64,000 nt of DNA from Diplonema papillatum. Lineage: Eukaryota > Euglenozoa > Diplonemea > Diplonemida > Diplonemidae. A program made the translations under genes and the position numbers. Where the stretch lies: positions 62,001-126,000 of the forward strand of contig JAPJBO010000145.1 of the NCBI GenBank assembly GCA_030068145.1, given 5' to 3'. Positions 21,224-32,902 of the stretch are shown piece by piece (positions within the stretch are counted from its first letter, which is position 1; every line of letters starts with the position of its first letter). A model generated the notes under the pieces. It did not search any database. It was not told the origin of the DNA and saw only the letters and a program-made list of their open reading frames with translations.

Positions 21224-21350
21224 AACGTGCTTGGAATGGGTATGTGCTCAACACCGCACTGCCGTGTTTCGGACCTTTAAGCCACGGACACAGAAGGCGG
21301 ACCATCATCAGCGTGGAACCTGAGTGTCTGCAGACAGGACAGCAGTGTGA
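21224..21350. repeat. dispersed repeat shared with 35260-35390
   Basis: Both copies have ACGTGCTTGGAATGG, GCTCAACACCGCACTG, CCACGGACA and CCTGAGTGTCTGCAGACAGG in the same order and strand. Confidence 0.8.
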
Positions 21351-21486
21351 GTCTGGTTTGTCAGGCGGCTGTTCGTAGCTCGTCACAGCCAGGACCACCC
21401 GTGCTACGAGAGCACAGGCGAATCCGTCACAGGGAGAAGGCCCCTACAACCGTGTCTGAGCAATCAGTTAAAAACTCAGGGTTTGT

Positions 21487-21672
21487 AAGGGGGGGGGGGG
21501 GGTCGAATAATAACATGTTGTGCACCTGTGTTATTATTCGATTTGTCGAATAATAATCTCGACTCGAATACTAAAAAAAGTTTCGGGTAGCCGAACAGTA
21601 GGAGGATCAAATAGTGGTAGCGTTTTTAGACAACCAGACGTGTGTCAAATACTGTTATTATTCGACCCCCCC
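21487..21672. mobile_element. complete MITE, ~185 bp
   Basis: Ends are inverted: GGGGGGGTCGAATAATAACA at the left and TGTTATTATTCGACCCCCCC at the right. The interior has a second inverted pair (ATTATTCGATTTGTCGAATAA). The flank shows no clear target duplication. A truncated copy lies at 1985-2141. Confidence 0.75.
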
Positions 21673-21856
21673 TTTGTTCTAGCGTTATTTGCGGATTAAC
21701 CCAACTCCGACCAAGCACCTGCAGGTTAATTTCCACTTCCCCCCCCCGGCAGTGCTGATGCTAAGGCCCCTAAACTCGGCATCGTTGTCAGCCGGACGGC
21801 AATCTCAGGCTTAGAATCTCAGGCTTAGTATCAGCACTGCCCCCCGGCCCCCCCAG

Positions 21857-21906
21857 GCATCTTGTTAAGAACCATCCATCCATCCATCAGCCGGCTGACC
21901 CCCCGA
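21857..21906 (+). mobile_element. solo terminus of the hAT-like family
   Basis: Matches the left end of the 12.0-14.9 kb element: CAGGCATCTTGTTAAG, GAACCATCCATCCATCCATC, AGCCGGCTGACC, then a C-run. I found no partner end nearby. Confidence 0.65.
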
Positions 21907-22004
21907 CGACGCCGTTTCTATAAATGCCAGCCAACTCGGTGGTCAGCATCTATCTGACGTTTCGTGCAGAATGTTAACTCGTACTTGTAGGTGGTTCTGT
22001 AAAG

Positions 22005-24995
22005 TTTCTTGGCTCCACCTTAACAGTTCGCACTCGTTTCCTTGTCCTCTTATGGTGCACTCTGCAATGAAGCAGCTACACCAAAGAGAAAGCTCGGACA
22101 GAGCGCCAACCTGACTCGGGTGCCGTTAACCCCGTATTTGTAGGTGGTCCTGTAAGATTCTTGGCTCCACCTTAACAGTTCGCACTCGTTTCCTTGTCCC
22201 CTCATGGTGCACTCTGCAATGAAGCAGCTACGCCAGAGAGAAAGCTCGGACAGAGTGCCAACCTGACTCGGGTGCCGTTTTCGTGTTTCTGCCTATCTGT
22301 CGTGCAGAATGTTAACCCCGTATTTGTAGGTGGTCCTGTAAGATTTCTAAGCTACATCTTAACAGTTCGCACTCGTTTCCTTGTCCTCTTATGGTGCATT
22401 CTGCAATGAAGCAGCTACACCAGAGAGGAAGCTCGGACAGAGCGACAACCTGACTCGGGTGCTGTTTTCGTATTTCTACCTATCGGTCGTGCAGACTGTT
22501 AATCCCGTATTTGTAGGTGGTCCTGTAAGATTTCTTGGCTCCACCTTAAAAGTTCGCACTCGTTTCCTTGTCCCCTCGTGGTGCACTCTGCAATGAAGCA
22601 GCTACACCAGAGAAAAAGCTCGGACAGAGCGCCAACCTGACTCGGGTGCCGTTTTCGTGTTTCTGCCTATCTGTCGTGCAGAATGTTAACCCCGTATTTG
22701 TAGGTGGTCCTGTAAGATTCTTGGCTCCACCTTAACAGTTCGCACTCGTTTCGTTGTCCCCTCATGGTGCACTCTGCAATGAAGCAGCTACGCCAGAGAG
22801 AAGCTCGGACAGAGCGCCAACCTGACTCGGGTGCCGTTTTCGGATGTCTACCTATCTGTCGTGCAGAATGTTAACCGGTGGTCCTGTGAAAATTCTTGGC
22901 TCCACCTTAACAGTTCGCACTCGTTTCCTTGTTCTCTCGTGGTGCATTCTGCAATGAAGCAGCTACACCAGAGAGAAAGCTCGGACAGAGCGCCAACCTG
23001 ACTCGGGTGCCGTTTTCGGATTTCTACCAATCTGTCGTGCAGAATGTTAACCCCGTATTTGTAGGTGGTCCTGTAAGATTTCTTGGCTCCACCTTAACAG
23101 TTCGCACTCGTTTCCTTGTTCTCTCGTGGTGCACTCTGCAATGAAGCAGCTACGCCAGAAAAAGCTCGGACAGAGCGCCAACCTGACTCGGGTGCCGTTT
23201 TCGTGTTTCTGCCTATCTGTCGTGCAGAATGTTAACCCCGTATTTGTAGGTGGTCCTGTGAAAATTCTTAGCTCCACCTTAACAGTTCGCACTCGTTTCC
23301 TTGTCCCCTCGTGGTGCACTCTGCAATGAAGCAGCTACACCAGAGAGAAAGCTCGGACAGAGCGCCAACCTGACTCGGGTGCCGTTTTCGGATTTCTACC
23401 TATCTGTCGTGCAGAATGTTAACCCCGTATTTGTAGGTGGTCCTGTAAGATTTCTTGGCTCCACCTTAACAGTTCGCACTCGTTTCCTTGTCCCCTCGTG
23501 GTGCACTCTGCAATGAAGCAGCTACACCAGAGAGAAAGCTCGGACAGAGCGCCAACCTGACTCGGGTGCCGTTTTCGTTTCTATTAGGGGCGAGCCCGTA
23601 TTTTGTTAATATTCTTGGCTCCACCTTAACAGTTCGCACTCGTTTCCTTGTTCTCTTATGGTGCATTCTGCATTGAAGCAGCTACACCAGAGAGAAGCTC
23701 GGACAGAGCGCCAACCTGACTCGGGTGCCGTTTTCGTGTTTCTGCCTATCTGTCGTGCAGAATGTTAACCCCGTATTTGTTGGTGGTCCTGTGAAAATTC
23801 TTGGCTCCACCTTAACAGTTCGCACTCGTTTCCTTGTTCTCTCGTGGTGCATTCTGCAATGAAGCAGCTACACCAGAGAGAAAGCTCGGACAGAGCGCCA
23901 ACCTGACTCGGGTGCCGTTTTCGGATTTCTACCAATCTGTCGTGCAGAATGTTAACCCCGTATTTGTAGGTGGTCCTGTAAGATTTCTTGGCTCCACCTT
24001 AACAGTTCGCACTCGTTTCCTTGTTCTCTCGTGGTGCACTCTGCAATGAAGCAGCTACGCCAGAAAAAGCTCGGACAGAGCGCCAACCTGACTCGGGTGC
24101 CGTTTTCGTGTTTCTGCCTATCTGTCGTGCAGAATGTTAACCCCGTATTTGTAGGTGGTCCTGTGAAAATTCTTAGCTCCACCTTAACAGTTCGCACTCG
24201 TTTCCTTGTCCCCTCGTGGTGCACTCTGCAATGAAGCAGCTACACCAGAGAGAAAGCTCGGACAGAGCGCCAACCTGACTCGGGTGCCGTTTTCGGATTT
24301 CTACCTATCTGTCGTGCAGAATGTTAACCCCGTATTTGTAGGTGGTCCTGTAAGATTTCTTGGCTCCACCTTAACAGTTCGCACTCGTTTCCTTGTCCCC
24401 TCGTGGTGCACTCTGCAATGAAGCAGCTACACCAGAGAGAAAGCTCGGACAGAGCGCCAACCTGACTCGGGTGCCGTTTTCGTTTCTATTAGGGGCGAGC
24501 CCGTATTTTGTTAATATTCTTGGCTCCACCTTAACAGTTCGCACTCGTTTCCTTGTTCTCTTATGGTGCATTCTGCATTGAAGCAGCTACACCAGAGAGA
24601 AGCTCGGACAGAGCGCCAACCTGACTCGGGTGCCGTTTTCGTGTTTCTGCCTATCTGTCGTGCAGAATGTTAACCCCGTATTTGTTGGTGGTCCTGTGAA
24701 AATTCTTGGCTCCACCTTAACAGTTCGCACTCGTTTCCTTGTTCTCTCGTGGTGCATTCTGCAATGAAGCAGCTACACCAGAGAAAAAAGCTCGGACAGA
24801 GCGCCAACCTGACTCGGGTGCCGTTTTCGGATTTCTACCAATCTGTCGTGCAGAATGTTAACCCCGTATTTGTAGGTGGTCCTGTAAGACTTCTTGGCTC
24901 CACCTTAACAGTTCGCACTCGTTTCCTTGTCTTCTTATGGTGCATTCTGCATTGAAGCAGCTACACCAGAGAGGAAGCTCGGACAGAGCGCCTTG
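22005..24995 (+). repeat. ~187-bp satellite array with 905-bp higher-order duplication
   Basis: About 16 units of ~175-187 bp, each with GGCTCCACCTTAACAGTTCG, GCAATGAAGCAGCTACACC, GCCAACCTGACTCGGGTGCC and GTCGTGCAGAATGTTAACC. A five-unit block (about 22876-23780) is repeated essentially identically 905 bp later (about 23781-24685), including an internally deleted unit with TATTAGGGGCGAGCC. Short frames of 60-90 codons recur per unit and are not genes. Confidence 0.95.
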
Positions 24996-25480
24996 AGATT
25001 CCGGGGCCTATTTTTGCAACGGGCGGCTTCTTCGAGCATGTCCTACGAAGCAGATGCTTGCTGAAGTTATTCACGAAAAGTGGATTCTGCCAGCGAGATT
25101 GCCAAGAAAATGAAATGGATCGAGCAAAGGGACCCAACACGGGAAGAATAGCCGAGCAAAAAAAAGTAAGAAAAAGCGGTGTGCACAACACACGTTGAGC
25201 ACCAGCCCCCGCGCAGAAGACGTGAAAAGCGTTGGAAGGATACAGGCGCTTTTTTTTAGAGGACACGTTCACTTAGGGATCCGGGGGTTTATAATCTCCG
25301 GGTGACCTTTGGCAACATGGGAACATCCTTTGTGCGCTGCATTGTGCATGTCCGGTCGATCGATTTTCCACTTGTTTCTTGCATGGGCAGGCGAGGGTTT
25401 CTGAACCAAAGCGTCGTGTTTTCGTCGCTTTTTTTGTGTTTCCGACGATCCCGTGGGACGTACAGATTGGTAATTCTTTT
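24996..25480. other. spacer with strand-consistent motif copy 3
   Basis: At 25288-25307 the minus strand reads GTCACCCGGAGATTATAAAC, then GATCCCTAAGTGAAC, which also follows copy 4 at 37.4 kb. Nothing else identified. Confidence 0.45.
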
Positions 25481-25915
25481 TTTTTTGGAGCGCGGGACAC
25501 TGTACAAGCCATGTTGGTACAGCGGGGCTGCCAGTATCCGGTTGCTTCCGGAGCGGTAGTCCAAAGAAATGCTTCTTCAGCACACAGTGAACGCCACCTC
25601 ACTGCGACCTGGGCTGGCCTGCATCTGAGTGCAGGTCCGACCAGGTAAAAAAACCCGCGATGCAGTGACTCTTCCCCCTGCATCAGGGTGGATTCGCTTT
25701 TTTTTTTTTGGAGCGCGGGACACTGTACTCGACATGTTAGTACAGCGGGGCTGCCGGTATCCGGTTGCTTCCGGAGCGGGAGCCCAAAAAAATGCTTCTT
25801 CAGCACACAGTGAACGCCAGTCTCACTGCGACCTGGGCTGGCCTGCTAGCAAGCAGGTCCGACCAGGTAAAAAAACCCGCGATGCAGTGACACTACCCCC
25901 TGCACCAGGGTGGAC
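25481..25915 (-). repeat. two ~215-bp copies of a retroelement 3' end
   Basis: 25481-25690 and 25696-25915 repeat each other: T-run, GGAGCGCGGGACACTGTAC, GTACAGCGGGGCTGCC, GAACGCCA, GGTCCGACCAGG. On the minus strand each ends in a poly(A)-like tract after GTCCCGCGCTCC, as expected for the 3' end of the reverse-transcriptase element next door; the inner copy overlaps the end of its reading frame. Confidence 0.7.
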
Positions 25916-27978
25916 CGCTTCGTCCGGTCGCGCCCCGCCAGATGAAATGACTATTCTTGCCACCCCCTGGGCTACTTGAAAGCTCAATTGGTGGAAGAAG
26001 TCCTGGCAGGCGGCCGAAGCGGTCCGGTCTTCACGGAGGGCGCTTTTGCGAGCTATTTGCCGCAACTCCGTGAGTGCTCCAGGACACCACGCTCCGAAGG
26101 TGTCCACGACTAGCGGGACAGCGAGCCATTCCCGAGGGTTTGGCTCGTTGTCTATTATGCCGCGGTACTTACCTTCTTTAACAGCTGTTGCGTAGGCTGT
26201 CGCCGCCCCCCCTGGCTTCTCCGCCGCCCGCTTAGCGTACTGGGGGTTCGAAGGCTGCAGGGGGAAGGTGACGGCGACGTCCAGCACAACGGTGGTGCCG
26301 TCCCGGACATAGCTGATGTCCGGGCGCTTCCGCTCCGTGTTCGAAAACACGGGGCGCTCGACCGCCGGGGCCAGCAAGCCACGGCGGGCGAAGTCAGCGA
26401 TGACATCGCGGAGTGCGTTGTGCATTCTCGTCCGGCGCCCGCCGGAGAAGCAACTTCGCGCATGCACTCCGTCGACGTCTGCCGAGCCTGTCCCGCAGAG
26501 GCGACAGATGCTCGGCATGGGGGCGATGGGCAGCCCCAGCCGAAGCCGGATGGCCACTGCGAGCTCCGCGGGAGAAAGCCACAGCCTGGGGTCCGCCTCC
26601 GCGTTGCCATAAAGCCAAGCGGACGCATGTTGGGCGGAGCAGCTTTGGATCCGCGCCCGGACTTGGACCTGCTTCAGAGCCAGCGCCGACCCTTGAAGCC
26701 GGCCTGACCTGCCCAGCTCCTCAGTCATCGAGATAAGGAGGGCCTTGCGTCGCTCGTCATGAACTGTCGCGGACCACACTTTCTGTCCACGTCCCCCGTA
26801 GTTATCCCGTGCCTGCAGAACGTTCTGGATCTTCTCCAAAACGGATTCGAAGGGTGCAAGGCGCGGGTCTTCGAGGGACGCTAGGAAAGTGTCGTCCTCG
26901 TCCAGAAGCATGGCGTGCGGCAGCACGTAGGGGGTCACCAGGGACGGGAGGCAAGCCTCGCCGTCAAAGGTAGCCGCGATGTGCGCGATCGCCGCTGTGT
27001 CGGCGCAGGAGTGCAGGCCCAGGCCACCGAGCCTGACGGGAAGGGAAGCCAGAGCCCAGGCGGAAGCGTCCGTCTCGATGCCCGTGATCGTCGCCAGGCA
27101 AGACTGCGTGGCCTGATCGATGCACGCGAAGTCGAAGACAGCCCCCACAGCGCGCATGAGGTGGACGACGCTGACGAAGCCGGCGCAGAACTTCAGCAGA
27201 GTCAGAGCCACATGTGCGTCGGGGAGGGAGGCTATCATCCGCATCTTCCGCTCGGCGCTCTTGGCCGCTTCCTCCACGAAGGCGCGCATCGTCTCGGGGG
27301 AACCGCAGGGGACGCCGAGGTGCTGGATATCGTCCAGCGGAAAAGTCTCGATGCCTTGCAGGGCCTCGGGGATTGTGGCGCCGGGGGCAACGGACAGCCT
27401 GCACTTCCCCCGGTTCAGACTGAGCCCGACCGCGGCCGCTCTGTCCTCGAAGCCCTGCAGCCAGTGACCGAGGGTGTCGAGCTCACCCCCAGCCGCCCCG
27501 TCGTCCAGGAAGAACGTCAGGAGGTCAAGCCCCGCCTGGCTCAGCGCGCCATCCGTGGCCCTCGGGGCCGCCGGGGACCCCACCGGCGGCGGCGGTGGCA
27601 CCGCTGGGTCCCCCGAACCTGGGGCCTGAGCCGGTTCTGGAGGGGTGGGCCGCCCCCCGGCGGCATCGAGAGGCTCCGGCTGGCCGAGCGACGCGGGGGC
27701 GGACTCGACGGGCGCCTGCGACGAAGCCGGGGCCGCCGGGACGGGTGGCTGCTCTCCGGGGTTCGGCGGCACGACGACATCGTGCATGACGAGGCTGAAG
27801 AGCAGCGGTCCCAAGGGGTCCCCTTGTTGGACTCCGCACTGGGAGGAGATACCCCGGTCGCCCACCACAAGCGCGGAGTGTTTCTCGTACGCCGCTAGTG
27901 CGTACCCCAACAGCTGGGGGGCGTGTCGGTTGACACTGCAGATGATCGCTTCCCGCCGCAGCGTGTTTGAAGGCGTTT
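25823..27978 (-). pseudogene. 5'-truncated non-LTR retrotransposon ORF: reverse transcriptase + restriction-like endonuclease
   Basis: The readable frame (27910 down) starts inside the RT fingers/palm: QQGDPLGPLLFSLVMH is the RT motif that precedes the catalytic box, which here reads LTFFLDDG rather than the usual YxDD, and LNRGKC follows. A Pro-rich insert of ~80 residues sits between them. The C-terminal part has a zinc-knuckle (CRLCGTGSADVDGVHARSC), RMHNALRD, and a PD-(D/E)xK-type core KRPDISYV...VVLDVAVT, then VPLVVDTFGAW: the restriction-like endonuclease end of site-specific-type LINEs. Further upstream the frame is shifted by one base: NAF then TLRREAII is readable at 27935-27978 with an extra A, and homology stops at a poly-T/A tract (27979-28000). 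No ATG. Dead copy. Confidence 0.85.
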
Positions 27979-28301
27979 TTTTTTTTTTTTTTTTTTAAGC
28001 CTGGACGCAGGGCATTAGCTTGGTCTCCGGCACGTTTTCCAAATTTGGACCGCCAACGGCGTTTTGCGTCCTCACTCAGGAATGGGCTCAACACAGCGCG
28101 ACGCGACGTATCTTCACGACAATGCCCGGATTGCACGTTGGCCACCTCTGCCGGGGGCCTGGGTGATGGCGGAGTGCCATTTTTTTTCTTCTTTCTCCCC
28201 GCCGGCTTTTTCCAAATTTGGACTGACAGTCCAAATGTGGATAGAAGCTAATCCCCGGCTGGACGCTTTCGTTGTTAGGGCAACCCATAAGATTGCGAAG
28301 A

Positions 28302-29721
28302 TTCAAAATAGGGCTTTTTATCTGATAGCCACCTGCTAACTTTTTATTTAGCTTATAGCCACCTAAAGTAAAACTTTTTAATTAGCTTATAGCACTTTCA
28401 AATCTTTTTATTTAGCTTATAGCCACATTGGTCAAAAAATTGGCCAAAAAATTTGGTCAAAAAAAATCGGTCAAAATTTTAGGCCAAAAATGTGGGTCAA
28501 AAAAAATCGGTCAAAATTTTTTGGTCAAGATTTTGGGTCAAATTTTTTTGGTCAAAAGTTTTTGGCCAAAAAATTTGTTCAAGAAAAATCGGTCAAAACT
28601 TTTGGTCAAAAAAATTGGTCAATTGTTAGCCAATCTGAGAAAAATCACACACGGAATGCGAACCCAGAAAACCCTTTGCCGTGCTGTGCCAGCTACTGGA
28701 GTGGCCACACCTATTTGCACACGTTCATCTTCGCTGCAGGTAGGGGTTTTCGGGCCCACCCGGAGCGAGTCCAACCTTCTCCACGTCTTATCATCTCATC
28801 ACTCGAAACAGTCGTATCATCTTATCATTGCTTGAATTTTTGGAGTCTGATACTCGAAACAGTCTAGATAGGGTCACCCACGTGTGTTTACGCCCGAAGG
28901 CTACATAAGAACCGACTTGAAAAATCGTCCACAAAGAGCTTGCCGCCGTTTGCGTTAAAGAGAGTGTCATCGAAAAGTACCCTGGTCTGAACTCTGCGAG
29001 CTATGTATCATGTTTCCCGGTTTCTCTTTCAGCACCCGTATGCTCGCAACATTCATGCCCGGTACTTCCAGTCTTTTAGCGTGTTGCACCCCTTGCTCCC
29101 ACTACGGCCGTCCAGATGCCGCCGGGTTGCAGGAATCTGATGAAGAGAGTTAACAACGCAATGGTTGCCAAAGTGTTGCGCCGCAAGTCGGCAGTCGCAA
29201 GTCGGTCCAAGTAAACGAGACCTATGCAAAGTTGAAATGGGATGAGATTAGACGCTACCCCAGAATCACCTTGACTCCCCCAAACGTATCCCACACATTG
29301 AAGCTTAAAACTTGCAACTTGAAACTTGAAATTGGAAACTTGAGTTCGAATCCAAATCGCACAGTTGTCACAGTCAATGGCTGGGTAAATGGTGTGTTCT
29401 CAGGGATTGGAGTCTAATTGTAGACCAAAAAATTTGACCAAAATTTCGGCCAAAATTTTGACCAAAAAAAATCGACCAAAATTTGACCAAAAATTTGACC
29501 AAAAATTCGACCAAAATTTCGGCCAAAATTTTGCCAACTCAGAAAAATGACCAAAAATTTGCAAAATGTGGCTCGAAGCTAATAAAAAAGTTTTTTGTGG
29601 CTATAAGCTAAATAAAAAGTTTCAGGCCCTCCTGGCTATAAGCTAAATAAAAAGTTTTTTGTGGCTATAAGCTAAATAAAAAGTTTCTTGGTGGCTATAA
29701 GCTAAGTATCCCTTCAAAATA
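28302..29721. mobile_element. Foldback/MULE-like element with 9-bp target duplication
   Basis: The element is 28311-29712. It is flanked by a perfect 9-bp repeat TTCAAAATA (28302-28310, 29713-29721). Its ~330-bp inverted ends start GGG, consist of 3-5 sub-repeats of ACTTTTTATTTAGCTTATAG, then runs of TTGGTCAAAAA / TTTTTGACCAAAA. The 770-bp centre has no recognisable gene. Long sub-repetitive TIRs plus a 9-bp duplication fit Mutator-like Foldback elements; a transposase must come from elsewhere. Confidence 0.85.
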
Positions 29722-29732
29722 ACTCCACCCGG

Positions 29733-30090
29733 GTGCGCTTTCGACGGAGGCTAGAAGGAAGTGAGAGGCAATTCAACTTTTTGTTGAACGCTTCCGCCCG
29801 CGCACCACACTCGGATCCACCCTGTGTGTTGGTCTGCAAACTGGCGGTCTTATTCGAACATATTCTGCAAGCCAGATGCGTATTCAGAATAACTCAAGGG
29901 ACTGCCTTGTGCGCATTTCGACGGAGGCTAGAGGGGGGAGAAAACAATACGACTCCAAAAGTGAGTCTTTTTTTGAGCGCTTTACGCCCGCCACTAAACG
30001 CAGATGTACCTGTGTTTCGTGCGGCTGCAGCACATTTACCTCCTTTTTTTTGAGATTTCGCAACTGGCAGTCTCCTCAAGTATTATTAAA
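29733..30090 (+). repeat. dispersed repeat family R1, copies 1-2
   Basis: Shares with 36520-37020, 43735-43890 and 44235-44470 the ordered blocks TTCGACGGAGGCTAGA, TTGAACGCTTACGCCCGCCA, TACCTGTGTTTCGTG, ACAGCACATTTACCTCC and CTGGCAGTCTCCTCAAG. All copies have the same orientation. Non-coding. Confidence 0.8.
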
Positions 30091-30890
30091 GAAATGTGAA
30101 AGCGGGTTTATGCCTAGAGGCCTTTCGTGGTATTTTGCAAATGCTTTGAGCTATCTTTGTGTCTGTGCTTATAGTCGTCTTCTTAACCATGGTTAAGTGC
30201 GCAAATGGTGTCAGCCGAAGCTGGTAAAGCTTCGGCGCCGCCCACGTTATGTTTAGCAGCGGCGGAAAGAAGCGTCGTTTGGCACAGCGGAGAGCCTCGA
30301 CCCCACAGTGTCACTGCGGGAATGCTGTTGCGCAGTCGTCAAGCCACCCAAGGACCAAGTGGTTGGGGGGGTGTCGTTGGACGGGAATAGTTGAGTTGCA
30401 GTTCTTGACAAAGACAGAGAGAGAGACGAGTTGGAGTGCAGGTACCATCTCTCCGAGGAGTTTCCGGTCGCCTCACTACAACCACGTACTTCAAAGGCGG
30501 GCGTAGGTCGTTCCGTCAAAGACAGATGGAAAAAAAGAAGGTGTTTTTATTCTTCGCTTTTTCTCACGAACGGGGGGCCGGTCCGGTCCTGCTTTTGTCT
30601 CACTCAACTCAACTCAAGAGGTCTAGTCAACTATTCCCTGCAGTATTAGCATACTTTCAAGAAGAAAAAGTGACCATGAGGCAAGCTTATTTCAGTAAGT
30701 CCCCTGGACGGGTATTTTCATCTTGGAAGGAATGCAAGAAGGCGCGTAGTGTGGCATGTGCCCACATGTTGCGGATGTTGATTCCCTTTCAAACGACTTG
30801 ACGTTGCTGAGAAAAACACGACGGGAGGAGGTAGTCCCTGAAATCGCGCATCTGCTCCTTAACATCTCTCAACTCATCGTAGCCGAGTCA
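30091..30890. other. unassigned stretch
   Basis: No coding frame with protein-like content, and no repeat I could match elsewhere in the window. Confidence 0.4.
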
Positions 30891-31399
30891 GACGTGACGT
30901 TGTTAGAATGAGTTGATGCCGTGGGATCCACCCTCCCTGCCGTAACTGGCGTCCTTGACCCCGCCGAAGGGGATAGGCGCGACTTGACGTCGTTAGAACC
31001 AGTTGATGCACGGCTGCAATCCCAGCGTCTTCATGCTTGACCGTTCTTAGAACGTGAGGTGACGCACGACTGCACGTTGCGAACGAGTTCGGCTGCCATC
31101 TCAGCGTCTGCGCAGCCAAGGCTGCAAACGCAACTTATTCTCAGCCGAGCCTACGCCGCGCGCACGACGACAGACTTGACGTTGCAGAACAGGTTTGATG
31201 CACGACTGCAACTTCAGCGTCTTCGAGGAAGATAGGCGTATCGTTGCTAGAACGAGTTGGTGCACGACTGCAACGTTATAACTTCTTCGCAGACTTCGAC
31301 GTTGTTTGAACTTGAGTTGATGCACAACTGCGCGTTCCGAGAACCAGTTCGACTGCAATCTCAGCGTCTGCGCAGCCAAGTCAGAATCACGACTTCGGC
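30891..31399 (-). pseudogene. degenerate duplicated copies of the ALDH 3' end
   Basis: 30892-30975 matches the last ~28 codons of the adjacent gene (CTCCCTGCCGTA and GTCCTTGACCCCGCCGAAG on the plus strand). Further decayed pieces follow at about 30980-31120, 31150-31250 and 31290-31399, marked by GACGACAGACTTGACGTTGC, GAGTTGATGC and ATCTCAGCGTCTGCGCAGCC. None keeps an open frame. Confidence 0.75.
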
Positions 31400-32902
31400 C
31401 TACGCGCGCACGACGACAGACTTGATGTTGCAGAACGAGTTGATGCCGTAGGACCCGCACTCCCTGCCGTAGCCGGAGTCCTTGACCCCGCCGAAGGGTA
31501 TCGCCGGGTGCGACTTGACGAAGTCGTTGACGTAGCACATCCCGGCTTCGATCTCGTCCCTCGCGATCCTGTTGCCGCGCTCCACGTCCCTCGTGTACAC
31601 CGACGCGCCGAGCCCGAACTTGCTGCTGTTCGCCACCGCGATGGCCTCCGCCTCGTCCTTCACGCGGAACACGCAAGCCACGGGTCCGAACAGCTCCTCC
31701 TCGTACCCGGGAGAGCCGGGCGGCACGTCGATGAGCACCGTCGGCAGGTAGCCAGCCCCGGGGTGGTCGGGGATCCCGCCTTGCAGGGCAACCTGCGCGC
31801 CGGCCTGAACGGTCGCTTTTGCTTGCGCGTCGAGGGTTTTTTGCGCGCGCTTGTCGACGAGGGGCCCGAGCCTGGTGGCTGGGTCGGTCGGGTCGGCGAA
31901 GCGGAAGGCGGCCATCTTCTCGCAGAGGGCCTCGACGAAGTCCTCGTGGGCAGAGTCGACGACGATGAACCGCTTCGAGCCGATGCACGACTGCCCGGCG
32001 TTCAGCATGCGGCCTTCCGCGCTGCAGGTGGCAGCGAGGTCGATGTCCGCGTCTTCGAGGACGATGGACGGGTCGCTACCGCCGAGTTCGAGGACAGACG
32101 GCTTCAGCAGCTTGCCAGCCGCGGCTCCCACGATCGCACCCGCGCCTGAGGACCCCGTCAAGGAGATGGCTCGCACCGCACTGTGCGACATGATGTCTCC
32201 GATGTCCTCCGCCGTCATCGGCAGGTTGGTGTACACACCCTCCGCCGGAACCCTCGCGGCCGCCGCCGCCTGCTGGAAGATCTCCTCGATGAGACGGGCG
32301 CACCGCGGCACGTTGACGGCGTGCTTGCACACGACGACGTTCCCTGCGGCGAGCGCCGCCGACGCTTGCCGGAAGACCTGCCAAAACGGGAAGTTCCACG
32401 GCATGAGCAGCAGCACGATGCCCAGCGGCTGCTTCGTGACGTACGCTCGGTCGTACCCGGCCATCCCTTCGACCATCTCCGGGCGGAGCAGCGACTCCGC
32501 GTGCTCCGCGTAATAGTCGGTGATGGACGAGCACTTGATGGCTTCGCCCTTGCCCTGCGCAATGGGCTTCCCCATCTCCGCCGCGATGACCTGCGCGATC
32601 TCGTCCGCCCGCTCCCTCAGCACGGCGGAGCAAGCCGTGAGGAGGGCGGTCCTCTGCGCGACCGAGCTCGACCGCCAAGCGCGGCCGGTCTGCTCCGCGC
32701 GAGCGACGGCTTCGTTCCCTTGCTGCCGGGTCCAGCGCGGCTCTTCCCAAGCGACTTCGTTCGTGTACGGGTTCACTGCTTTAAACGTCGAACCCGCCCG
32801 CGCCTGCATCCGCAGCAACGTGCGCTGCACATTTCGCTTCATCATTCTCGCGTCGTGGACACACTTCCTCTTGTTTCTAGTAGAGCGTAAGTGGTACGAC
32901 AT
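31400..32902 (-). CDS. aldehyde dehydrogenase, bacterial Sad/YneI-type succinate-semialdehyde dehydrogenase-like
   Basis: 500 residues from the first ATG (the open frame extends six codons further without one). Oxidises an aldehyde to the acid with NAD(P)+. Seen (ATG at 32902 as residue 1): PWNFP at 168-172, KHAVNVP (Lys 193) for the cofactor, general base E272 in LELGG, catalytic C306 in GQSCIGSKR, EELFGPVACVF, and the C-terminal PFGGVKDSGYGRE. The ELGGSDP / NAGQSCI / EAGMCYVND pattern is closest to the bacterial YneI group acting on succinate semialdehyde (GABA shunt end). A basic, acid-poor N-terminus (MMKRNVQRTLLRMQARAGST) could be a mitochondrial presequence, and translation may start at that ATG. 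No intron visible. Its first third and its 3' end are duplicated outside the gene. Substrate is inferred, not proven; bacterial ancestry is a reasonable inference. Confidence 0.92.
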   Translation of the reverse strand: MSYHLRSTRNKRKCVHDARMMKRNVQRTLLRMQARAGSTFKAVNPYTNEVAWEEPRWTRQQGNEAVARAEQTGRAWRSSSVAQRTALLTACSAVLRERADEIAQVIAAEMGKPIAQGKGEAIKCSSITDYYAEHAESLLRPEMVEGMAGYDRAYVTKQPLGIVLLLMPWNFPFWQVFRQASAALAAGNVVVCKHAVNVPRCARLIEEIFQQAAAAARVPAEGVYTNLPMTAEDIGDIMSHSAVRAISLTGSSGAGAIVGAAAGKLLKPSVLELGGSDPSIVLEDADIDLAATCSAEGRMLNAGQSCIGSKRFIVVDSAHEDFVEALCEKMAAFRFADPTDPATRLGPLVDKRAQKTLDAQAKATVQAGAQVALQGGIPDHPGAGYLPTVLIDVPPGSPGYEEELFGPVACVFRVKDEAEAIAVANSSKFGLGASVYTRDVERGNRIARDEIEAGMCYVNDFVKSHPAIPFGGVKDSGYGRECGSYGINSFCNIKSVVVRA

